From an archaeon (GTDB lineage Archaea > Thermoproteota > Nitrososphaeria > Nitrososphaerales > Gagatemarchaeaceae), in NCBI GenBank assembly GCA_021848045.1, contig JAJZNC010000041.1:1-43544 (forward strand): DNA of 43,544 bases. Direction: 5' to 3'. Below the pieces are notes generated by a model that had not been told where the DNA came from, searched no databases, and worked only from the letters and a program-made list of their open reading frames with translations. The translations under genes and the position numbers were made by a program. This document shows positions 24,836 to 31,585 of the stretch, piece after piece; position 1 is the stretch's first letter; each line of letters begins with the position of its first letter.

Positions 24836-25780
24836 ATGCAACCAACCAAGAAGATATGGTTCGACGGCAAGTTCGTCCCATGGGACGACGCCCAGATCCA
24901 CGTGCTGACCCACGCGCTACACTACGGGTACGCCATCTTCGAGGGCATCAGGACGAACAGCACTCCCAAAGGTCCGGCCGTCTTCAGGCTCAAGGAGCAC
25001 GTGAGGCGACTCATGGGCGGCGCCAGGACCTACAGGATGCAGGTCCCGTACACTGAGGAACAGCTGGTGCAGGCCTGCCTCAACCTGGTCAACGAGAACG
25101 GCCTGAACGACTGCTACGTGAGGCCCATCCTCTTCAGCTCGTTCGGCGAGATGGGGGTGAACCCTATGAAGAACAAGGTCGTCGGCGCGATCGCCGCCTG
25201 GGAGTGGGGCTCCTATCTCGGGGACGAGGGGATGGAGACGGGCATACGGTGCACGGTCTCGAGCTGGTCTAGGATAGACCCGCGCACGCTACCGCCCCAC
25301 GCCAAGTGCTCGGCCAACTACGCCAACTCGATACTCGCCAAGATGGACGCGCTCTCTGCAGGGTTCGACGAGGCCATACTCCTCACCACCGACGGCCTGG
25401 TGGCCGAAGGCTCCGGCGAGAACATCTTCAGGGTCAAGGACGGCGTCCTAACCACTCCGACCAGGTCGGCCGGAGTACTCGAGGGCATCACCAGGGACTC
25501 GATAATCCAGATAGCAAAGGACAACGGCATCCCGTTCAAGGAGGAGGACTTCGTCAGGGAAGACATGTTCACGGCGGACGAGCTCTTCCTGTGCGGGACC
25601 GCGGCCAACGTCACTCCGATCAGGGAGGTCGACAACAGGGCCATAGGCAACGGCAAGTTCCCGGTCACAAGGAAGATCCAGCAGACCTACCTTGACGCGA
25701 TCCACGGAAAGATCGAAAAGTATGAGCGCTGGCTCGCCTACGCGAGCACCCCGGCCATCTACAGCACCGGAACCGCCTAG
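24836..25780 (+). CDS. ilvE: branched-chain amino acid aminotransferase
   Basis: 314 residues, PLP fold-type IV. The start WFDGKFVPWDDAQIHVLTHALHYG and the first-domain motif FEGIRTNSTPKGPAVFRLKEH are standard IlvE. The PLP lysine is K157 in HAKCSANYANSILAK, and the phosphate-binding EGSGENIFRVKDG is intact. It transfers the amino group from glutamate to the branched-chain oxoacids, the last step of the pathway. It starts 44 bases after leuB. A weak GTTCATAAC box (24803-24811) about 27 bases before the ATG may give it its own promoter in addition to operon read-through. Confidence 0.94.
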   Translation: MQPTKKIWFDGKFVPWDDAQIHVLTHALHYGYAIFEGIRTNSTPKGPAVFRLKEHVRRLMGGARTYRMQVPYTEEQLVQACLNLVNENGLNDCYVRPILFSSFGEMGVNPMKNKVVGAIAAWEWGSYLGDEGMETGIRCTVSSWSRIDPRTLPPHAKCSANYANSILAKMDALSAGFDEAILLTTDGLVAEGSGENIFRVKDGVLTTPTRSAGVLEGITRDSIIQIAKDNGIPFKEEDFVREDMFTADELFLCGTAANVTPIREVDNRAIGNGKFPVTRKIQQTYLDAIHGKIEKYERWLAYASTPAIYSTGTA

Positions 25781-25825
25781 GCAGAGGGCGCGCGCGGCTC
25801 GCAAAGGGTCGCCGAATTCCGTCAA

Positions 25826-25832
25826 GTTTAAG
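25826..25832 (+). promoter_or_regulatory. possible TATA box of lpd
   Basis: GTTTAAG about 35 bases before the lpd ATG; would give an mRNA with about a 10-base leader. Confidence 0.35.
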
Positions 25833-25866
25833 CCGCCCATTCGGTGCGTCGCACCCCGAGCTCGAG

Positions 25867-27264
25867 ATGAGGGAGGCCGACGTCGTCGTGATAGGAGGGG
25901 GCCCTGGGGGCTACGTCTGCGCAATCCGTGCGGGCCAGCTGGGCCTCAAGACCGTCCTTGTCGAAAGGGACCAGTTGGGCGGGGTGTGCATCGCCTACGG
26001 GTGCATCCCTTCCAAGGCCCTGATATCCGCCACCAAGCTCTACGAAAGGGCGAAAGAGGGGGCGACCTTCGGCATAGCCTTCGACGGGATAAGGGTCGAC
26101 CTCCCGGCGCTCCAGAGGTGGAAGGCCGGTGTGGTCTCGCAGCTCGAGACGGGCATCGCCACCCTCTGCAAGGGGAACAAGGTCGAGGTGGTGAAGGGGG
26201 AGGCAGAGCTGGTCTCGGCGGACAGGGTGAACGTGAAGACCGCGCAGGGTGCCGAGGAGATCCACACAAAGAACGTCGTCGTAGCTACCGGCTCGCGCGC
26301 CATCTCCCTCCCCGGGCTCGAGTTCGACGGCAAGGTGGTCCTGAGCTCGACCGAGGCACTCGCTCTCGAGAAGGTCCCGGAGAGCATGCTCGTCGTCGGC
26401 GGGGGTTACATCGGCCTGGAGATCTGCGGAATCTACCAGAAGCTCGGGACGAAGGTCACGGTGGTCGAGCTGACCGACCAGCTCCTCCCAGGGACGGAGC
26501 CAGACCTCGTGAGGCTCGTCCAGAGGAACCTCGAGAAGAGGGGGGCGAAGATACTGCTAAGGTCGAAGGTGCTCTCGTTGGAGAAGGGGCCGGCGGGGGC
26601 GAGGGCGAGGGTCTCGACCCCCGAGGGCGAGGCGGAGATGGAGGCGCAGCTCGTCCTAGTCAGCGTCGGGAGGGGGCCTCGTACCGACGGGATCCGCCTC
26701 TCCGACCTCGGCATCAAGACCGACCAGAGGGGGTACATCGCGACCGACGAGCAGATGAAGACGAGCGTCCCCGGGATATACGCGGTCGGCGACGTCAGGG
26801 GGCAGCCGCTACTCGCGCACAAGGCGTCCAAGGAGGGCATAGTCGCCGCCGAAGCGATCGCGGGGATGCGGAGCGCCGCCGAGTGGAGGAGCGTCCCCTG
26901 GGCGATCTTCACAGACCCTGAGATCTCGGGAGTCGGGCTCACCGAGCGCTCTGCCGCCGAGGCCGGGATGCAGGTCAAGAAGAGCCGCTTCTCCTTCGCC
27001 GCCCTCGGACGGGCGCTCGCCTCCGGCGAGGGCGAGGGCTTCGTCAGGATAGTCTCCGACGCCGGCTCCGGCCGCGTCCTGGGGGTCCAGATAGTCGGGC
27101 CAGACGCATCCAACCTGATCAGCGAGGCTGCCCTCGCCATAGAGATGGGGGCGACCGTCGACGACATCGCGCTCACGATGCACCCGCACCCGACCCTCCC
27201 GGAGGCTATCATGGAGGCGGCGGAGTCAGCCGCCGGAAGGCCTATCCACCAGGTCAAGCTCTAG
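25867..27264 (+). CDS. lpdA: dihydrolipoamide dehydrogenase (E3)
   Basis: 465 residues. FAD-binding VVVIGGGPGGYVCAIRAGQLG at the N terminus, redox disulfide C41-C46 (GGVCIAYGCIPSK; the usual residues between are LNVG, here IAYG), NAD-binding VVGGGYIGLEICG around 178, second FAD motif GIYAVGDVRGQPLLAHKA, and the dimerisation-domain catalytic pair H441/E446 in HPHPTLPEA. It reoxidises the lipoyl arms of E2 (and of glycine cleavage H protein if present). lipB follows 12 bases later, so reoxidation and attachment of lipoate are co-expressed, while E1/E2/lipA are in a separate operon. Confidence 0.95.
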   Translation: MREADVVVIGGGPGGYVCAIRAGQLGLKTVLVERDQLGGVCIAYGCIPSKALISATKLYERAKEGATFGIAFDGIRVDLPALQRWKAGVVSQLETGIATLCKGNKVEVVKGEAELVSADRVNVKTAQGAEEIHTKNVVVATGSRAISLPGLEFDGKVVLSSTEALALEKVPESMLVVGGGYIGLEICGIYQKLGTKVTVVELTDQLLPGTEPDLVRLVQRNLEKRGAKILLRSKVLSLEKGPAGARARVSTPEGEAEMEAQLVLVSVGRGPRTDGIRLSDLGIKTDQRGYIATDEQMKTSVPGIYAVGDVRGQPLLAHKASKEGIVAAEAIAGMRSAAEWRSVPWAIFTDPEISGVGLTERSAAEAGMQVKKSRFSFAALGRALASGEGEGFVRIVSDAGSGRVLGVQIVGPDASNLISEAALAIEMGATVDDIALTMHPHPTLPEAIMEAAESAAGRPIHQVKL

Positions 27265-27276
27265 GAAGCGCGGCAC

Positions 27277-27936
27277 ATGAACCTCAAGGTCCTCGACGCC
27301 GGGAGGATGCCCTATGCCCAGGCTTGGGACCTCCAGAAGAGGCTCGCCGCCGAGAGGACCGACGGGAGGCTCGAGGAAGACGCGCTCATCCTGGTCGAGC
27401 ACGACCACGTCATCACGCTGGGCCGGAAGACCAGTCCGGAGAACTTCAGGGCTCAAGAAATCCCCGTCTTCCAGGTGGAGCGGGGAGGGGACGCCACGTA
27501 CCACGGCCCCGGCCAGCTGGTGGGCTACCCGATCATACGACTCCCCACCCCAAACGTGCAGCGGTTCGTCAGGGACCTCGAGGAGGTCCTCATCCGGACT
27601 ACGCGCAGCTTCGGCCTGGAATCGGGACGGCTTGAGGGACACCCGGGTGTCTGGGTCGGGGAGAAGAAGGTCGCCTCGATAGGGGTGGCGGTCGTGAACT
27701 GGGTGACCCTCCACGGATTCGCGCTGAACGTGAGCACCGACCTCTCCTATTTCAGGCTCATCAAGCCGTGCGGGCTCGATCCAGAGACGATGACGTCGAT
27801 GGAGAGGTCGTTGGGAAGGGGGATCGGCATGGGCGAGGTCAAAGAGAGGGTCCTGAACGACTTCTCGGAGGTCTTCGGCGCGCACGTAGCGCCCGCCGGG
27901 CTCTCGAACCCGTGGGTCGCCAGCCTCAAGACCTGA
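27277..27936 (+). CDS. lipB: lipoyl(octanoyl) transferase
   Basis: 219 residues. The family signature RGGDATYHGPGQLVGYPI (69-86), the catalytic Lys in GEKKVASIG (about 131) and the acyl-accepting Cys in LIKPCGLDP (C165) are all present, as is HGFALNV. LipB moves an octanoyl group, classically from acyl carrier protein, to the apo-E2 lysine; LipA then adds sulfur. The ATG start is 12 bases after lpdA in the same operon. Confidence 0.94.
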   Translation: MNLKVLDAGRMPYAQAWDLQKRLAAERTDGRLEEDALILVEHDHVITLGRKTSPENFRAQEIPVFQVERGGDATYHGPGQLVGYPIIRLPTPNVQRFVRDLEEVLIRTTRSFGLESGRLEGHPGVWVGEKKVASIGVAVVNWVTLHGFALNVSTDLSYFRLIKPCGLDPETMTSMERSLGRGIGMGEVKERVLNDFSEVFGAHVAPAGLSNPWVASLKT

Positions 27937-27987
27937 ACTGACGCGCCCGGGACTCGCGCACCAGACACCCGTCCTGGCGCCGAGGAA

Positions 27988-27995
27988 AGATTAAG
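27988..27995 (+). promoter_or_regulatory. TATA box of the ALDH gene
   Basis: AAGATTAA centred about 30 bases before the TTG start at 28022; consistent with a leaderless mRNA and with the TTG as start. Confidence 0.45.
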
Positions 27996-28021
27996 AAGGG
28001 AACCACGGCCCGTCGAAACAC

Positions 28022-29599
28022 TTGCCCAAGGCCAAGATCACCTACGTCACGCTCTTCGCGGACGAGAGCGTCCACCCCAAGTACGAGGCCGCCCTGAAGA
28101 GGTTCGCCTCCACCCAGCTTGGAAAGCACCACAAGATGCAGATCGGCTCCAAAGAGGTAGGCTCGGGCGCGGGCGAGTTCGAGCACAGGAGCCCGATCGA
28201 CACGTCACTGGTGGTGAGCTACTTCCCGAAGGGGGAGCGCGAACACGCGAGGCAGGCGATCGAGGCTGCCAGGGCGGCGTTCCCAGGCTGGAGCGGGACC
28301 CCCTGGCGCGAGCGGGTCAGGATCCTGAGGAAGGCCGCCCAGCTGATCGACGAGAGGAAGTTCGAGATAGCCGCCACCATCACCTACGAGGTCGGGAAGA
28401 ACAGGCTCGAGTCGCTCGCCGAGGCATGGGAGGCGATGGACGCGATCAAGCTCTACACCAGGGTGATGACCGAGAACCACGGCTACGTCCTTGACACCGA
28501 GCAGGGGCCTGCAGGCGAGCACGGTAAGATAGTCTGCAAGCCACTCGGGGTCTGGCCTGTGATCTCCCCGTTCAACTTCCCGTTCATGCTGGCGAACGGG
28601 ATGGCCACCGGCGCTCTCCTCACCGGGAACACCGTCGTCCTAAAGCCCACGAGCGAGGCTCCTCTCACCGGACTGATGCTCTACAGGGTCTACAGGGATG
28701 CCGGAGTCCCTCCGGGCGCGGTAAACCTCGTGACCGGCCCCGGCGCCAGCTTCACCGAGGAGTTCACCCAGAACAGGGACGTCGCCGGGATCACCTTCAC
28801 GGGCTCCAGGGGCGTGGGCATGGGCCTCCATCACGCCTTCCTGAACCACCAACCCTACATCAAGCCGGTCCTGATGGAGCTCGGTAGCAAGAACCCCGCC
28901 ATAATCACAGCCAAGGCAGACCTCGGCAAGGCTTTGGAGGGCGTGGTGAGGGCGGCCTACGGCTACAGCGGGCAAAAGTGCAGCGCGAACTCCAGGGTCT
29001 ACGTCCAGGCCGCCGTGAAGGACAGGTTCCTCAAGATGCTCGCCGAGCGGCTGGCTTCGATCCAGGTGCAGGACCCGCGGGCCAAGGCCGCGTTCATGGG
29101 CCCGGTCATAAACGAGGCCGCGGTCGAGACGTTCACTTCGGCCGTCGAGGAGGCAAAGCAGGCGGGCGGCAGGATAGTCTTCGGCGGGCGGCGTCTCTCT
29201 GGCGGGGCGCTGAAGAACGGCTACTACGTCGAGCCGACCGTCGTCACAGGGCTACCTCTCGGCCACGACCTTTTCAAGAGGGAGCTCTTCGTCCCCTTGC
29301 TCGTCGTGGGCGAGTTCCACGACCTCGACGAGGCCATCAGCGAGGCGAACGGCACCGACTACGGGCTCACAGCGGGGATATTCAGCGAGGACAAGAAGGA
29401 GGTGGCCAAGTTCATGGACGCAATCCAGTTCGGGGTCGTGTACGCCAACAGGCGCGGCGGGGCGACGACCGGGGCATGGCCCGGCCCGCAGTCCTTCGTA
29501 GGCTGGAAGGCGAGCGGCTCGACCGGCAAGGGCATCGGGAGCCCGAACTACCTCCTCACCTTCGTGAGAGAGCAGTCACAGACCGTCGTGACGGGCTAG
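28022..29599 (+). CDS. aldehyde dehydrogenase, 1-pyrroline-5-carboxylate dehydrogenase-like
   Basis: 525 residues. NAD(P)-dependent ALDH fold with oxyanion Asn in SPFNFPF (184-187), the general base E286 (MELGSKNPA) and nucleophile C320 (YSGQKCSAN). The N-terminal extension of about 50 residues and the GQKCSAN and ELGSKNP forms are like the P5C dehydrogenases (last step of proline to glutamate) rather than succinate semialdehyde or betaine aldehyde enzymes. Product glutamate would join the nitrogen pathways nearby. No proline dehydrogenase is in view, so the substrate is an inference. The stop overlaps the stop of the convergent gene by four bases (CTAG). Confidence 0.88.
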   Translation: MPKAKITYVTLFADESVHPKYEAALKRFASTQLGKHHKMQIGSKEVGSGAGEFEHRSPIDTSLVVSYFPKGEREHARQAIEAARAAFPGWSGTPWRERVRILRKAAQLIDERKFEIAATITYEVGKNRLESLAEAWEAMDAIKLYTRVMTENHGYVLDTEQGPAGEHGKIVCKPLGVWPVISPFNFPFMLANGMATGALLTGNTVVLKPTSEAPLTGLMLYRVYRDAGVPPGAVNLVTGPGASFTEEFTQNRDVAGITFTGSRGVGMGLHHAFLNHQPYIKPVLMELGSKNPAIITAKADLGKALEGVVRAAYGYSGQKCSANSRVYVQAAVKDRFLKMLAERLASIQVQDPRAKAAFMGPVINEAAVETFTSAVEEAKQAGGRIVFGGRRLSGGALKNGYYVEPTVVTGLPLGHDLFKRELFVPLLVVGEFHDLDEAISEANGTDYGLTAGIFSEDKKEVAKFMDAIQFGVVYANRRGGATTGAWPGPQSFVGWKASGSTGKGIGSPNYLLTFVREQSQTVVTG

Positions 29600-30036
29600 G
29601 ACGAATCCTGCCGCCTCGCGTACGCCCAGTAGAAGAGGGCGGCTATCAGGAGACCTGCGAGTAGTGGGGACACCGTCGTGAGGACGGTCTCTCCGCTCTC
29701 CCCCGGGAGCGCCGCCAGCAGCGAGCCGGAGCTCAGGGCAGCCCCCGTCCCGGCAGTGGACGACTCCGATGCGGTCTCCGTGGCCGTGGTGGACTGGGCC
29801 TGCGCCGGGGGTGGCGCGGCGCTCCTGCTCACGGCCGAGAGCCCTGCCGCCCCTTGGGGGCGAGCGGACGACGAGACTCCGGAGACCAGCGTGGTCGTGG
29901 ACGCCCCGGTCGCGCCCGCGAGGCTGGAGGTCGACGAGGCCGCCCGCGGCAGCATCGAGCCTGACGAGACCAGGGCGAGGGCGAGCACGAGCCCCGCCCC
30001 GGCCCCCAAGAAGAACCCCCTCCCTCTGGGCGTCAA
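29596..30036 (-). CDS. Ser/Thr/Ala-rich membrane-anchored surface protein
   Basis: 146 residues: a basic start (TPRGRG), a hydrophobic signal or anchor helix (about 8-26), about 85 residues of low-complexity Ser, Thr, Ala and Gly, and a C-terminal transmembrane helix (about 120-138) followed by YARRQDSS. This is the pattern of a cell-surface stalk that could be O-glycosylated; no catalytic domain. TTG start at 30036 with a minus-strand GGATTAAG box (30064-30071) about 32 bases upstream. It overlaps the ALDH stop. No family recognised. Confidence 0.65.
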   Translation of the reverse strand: MTPRGRGFFLGAGAGLVLALALVSSGSMLPRAASSTSSLAGATGASTTTLVSGVSSSARPQGAAGLSAVSRSAAPPPAQAQSTTATETASESSTAGTGAALSSGSLLAALPGESGETVLTTVSPLLAGLLIAALFYWAYARRQDSS

Positions 30037-30078
30037 CCTGGGATGTCACAGCCTCCCCGGGCTACTTAATCCCAACAT

Positions 30079-30531
30079 CTAGAACGGCTTCCTCCTCCAG
30101 AGCCTCGCCGCCTCGAACCAGAACGCGGCCACCGCCCCTACCGTCCCGACCAGGGCGTAGAGGTCGAGGAACCGGTACTCCTCGACGATGTAGGCAACGG
30201 CAACCGTGCTGAAGAAGACGGCATAGAACCCCAGCCTAGGGAGGCTGAACCTGCCCACGTTTACGAAGGCCTGGAGTATCCCGGGGTCGACCTTCCTGGT
30301 CAGGACGTAGTTGCCCATGGCGTCCTGCTCGACTATGCCGAGCCTGGTGAGCTTCTCGATGTGGTGGAACGCCACGCTCGGGCTGGAGAAGCCCAGCCCT
30401 CGCTGCACCTCCCTGACGCCGAAGGGCTTGCCCAGCTTGAGCACATAGAGGTAGACCTTCAGGGTCTTGCCGCGCAGCTCGTACTCTATCCTGTCCGCAT
30501 CGTCCCCGGGCTGCGGCTCCCTCGCTCCCAT
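30079..30531 (-). CDS. winged-helix regulator with two C-terminal transmembrane helices
   Basis: 150 residues from ATG 30529-30531. A winged helix-turn-helix at about 16-75 (KTLKVYLYVLKLGKPFGVREVQRGLG, then SSPSVAFHHIEKLTRLGIVEQD and a wing GNYVLTRK) resembles ArsR/MarR-like archaeal regulators. Two membrane helices follow (about 98-117 and 122-140) and the tail is RLWRRKPF. The DNA-binding part would be tethered at the membrane. The longer open frame starting at 30684, and the ATG at 30558, lie upstream of or within the predicted TATA box (minus-strand GCTTTATG, 30556-30563), so 30531 is chosen. It diverges from the SPOUT methylase gene across 67 bases. Confidence 0.75.
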   Translation of the reverse strand: MGAREPQPGDDADRIEYELRGKTLKVYLYVLKLGKPFGVREVQRGLGFSSPSVAFHHIEKLTRLGIVEQDAMGNYVLTRKVDPGILQAFVNVGRFSLPRLGFYAVFFSTVAVAYIVEEYRFLDLYALVGTVGAVAAFWFEAARLWRRKPF

Positions 30532-30555
30532 CGCCTTTGTGCTATGCCCCGTCGG

Positions 30556-30577
30556 CATAAAGCATACACCTCTTATC
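30556..30577. promoter_or_regulatory. divergent TATA boxes (winged-helix regulator and SPOUT gene)
   Basis: Minus-strand GCTTTATG (30556-30563) is about 29 bases from the regulator ATG; plus-strand CTCTTATC (30570-30577) is about 25 bases from the ATG at 30599. Both predict leaderless mRNAs, and the two boxes are so close that one promoter in use should hinder the other. Confidence 0.45.
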
Positions 30578-30598
30578 ACGGCGGCCCGGGCCTGCAGC

Positions 30599-31444
30599 AT
30601 GACCCTTGCCGGGAGGAGGATCTGCGTGGCGCTGCCTGATACCGTCCTTGAGGAACAGGACTCGGTCAGGGAGAAGACAGCCAAGCTCGGGCAGATAGCC
30701 CGCTACTGCTCGATCTTCGGTGTCGACGTCCTCAGGGTGTTCCATGACGCGAGGGGGAGAGGCGAGTCCGGCTTCATGAAGAGGGTCCTGGAGTACCTCG
30801 AGACCCCGCAGTACCTGAGGAGGCGGCTCTTCCCCCTGAGCGACGAGCTCAGGTTCGCGGGGCTCCTGCCGCCTCTGAGGATTCCCTCCCACAAGCCCAA
30901 GGTCCCGATGGGCGCGCTCAGGCCGGGCGAGCACAGGGAGGGGGTTGTGCTCTCCGACGGGCTGTCCGTCGACGCAGGCCTCGACAGGCCAATCCTCCTC
31001 CCAGCGAGGGAGACCCCGCAGCGGCGGGTGACCGTGAGGGTCACGTCCTCCTCCCAGTCGCGCGTCGAGGGCGTGGCCGTGGACAGGAGCGAGGTCAAGG
31101 CGTACTGGGGGTATACCGTCGAGGTCTCCGGGCCGGGCGCCCTCCTCGCAGACGGCTCCTTCCCGCTCAAGGTCGCGACCTCTCGGCGCGGCGACCCGGT
31201 CGCCCGGGTGGCGCGGAGCCTCCGGATCGACCTCCAGGCGTCGTCGGCTGTGATGCTCCTGTTCGGCTCGCCGTCGAGGGGCCTCTTCGAGATGCTTGGC
31301 AAGGACCTAAGAGAACGGGTGGGCTACGTCGTCAACCTCTATCCGGAGCAGAACGTGGTGACCGCCCGCTCCGAGGAGGCGATGCTCTCGGCGCTGTACC
31401 TGGTGGGGCTCCTCTCCAGCCCCGAACTCCCGCCGTTCGTCTGA
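30599..31444 (+). CDS. SPOUT-superfamily RNA methyltransferase, DUF171/COG2106-like
   Basis: 281 residues. The opening RICVALPDTVLEEQDSVREKT-KLGQIARYCSIFGVDVLRVF is characteristic of the archaeal/eukaryotic COG2106 group of putative RNA methylases (relatives of human SPOUT1). A central OB-fold-like insertion (about 85-165) is followed by the knotted SAM-binding C terminus: LLFGSPSRGLFEML, then YVVNLYPEQNVVTARSEEAMLSALYLVGLL. Expected substrate is rRNA or another structured RNA; not determined here. ATG start is supported by a TATA box 25 bases upstream. Divergent from the winged-helix regulator. Confidence 0.85.
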   Translation: MTLAGRRICVALPDTVLEEQDSVREKTAKLGQIARYCSIFGVDVLRVFHDARGRGESGFMKRVLEYLETPQYLRRRLFPLSDELRFAGLLPPLRIPSHKPKVPMGALRPGEHREGVVLSDGLSVDAGLDRPILLPARETPQRRVTVRVTSSSQSRVEGVAVDRSEVKAYWGYTVEVSGPGALLADGSFPLKVATSRRGDPVARVARSLRIDLQASSAVMLLFGSPSRGLFEMLGKDLRERVGYVVNLYPEQNVVTARSEEAMLSALYLVGLLSSPELPPFV

Positions 31445-31520
31445 CCGCTGGCGGGCCCCGCTCGCGACCCGGATTGAGATCGACGTGACAAATGTGGGTA
31501 TTTTCGACAGCTTTAGGCAA

Positions 31521-31530
31521 CGTTTTTATC
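31521..31530 (+). promoter_or_regulatory. TATA box of the glutamate synthase operon
   Basis: CGTTTTTATC, predicting transcription start near 31553 and a leader of about 30 bases. The leader includes GGTGG (31566-31570) and GGAG (31573-31576), the latter well placed for translation start at the CTG at 31586. Confidence 0.5.
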
Positions 31531-31585
31531 GGGTCGGAGCCACTCGATTTTTCCTAAAGGCATCAGGTGGTAGGAGATCTCCAGT

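Noticed and set aside
30532-30684. Longer N terminus of the winged-helix regulator, including the ATG at 30558
   Set aside because: It overlaps the predicted TATA box and runs antisense into the SPOUT gene.
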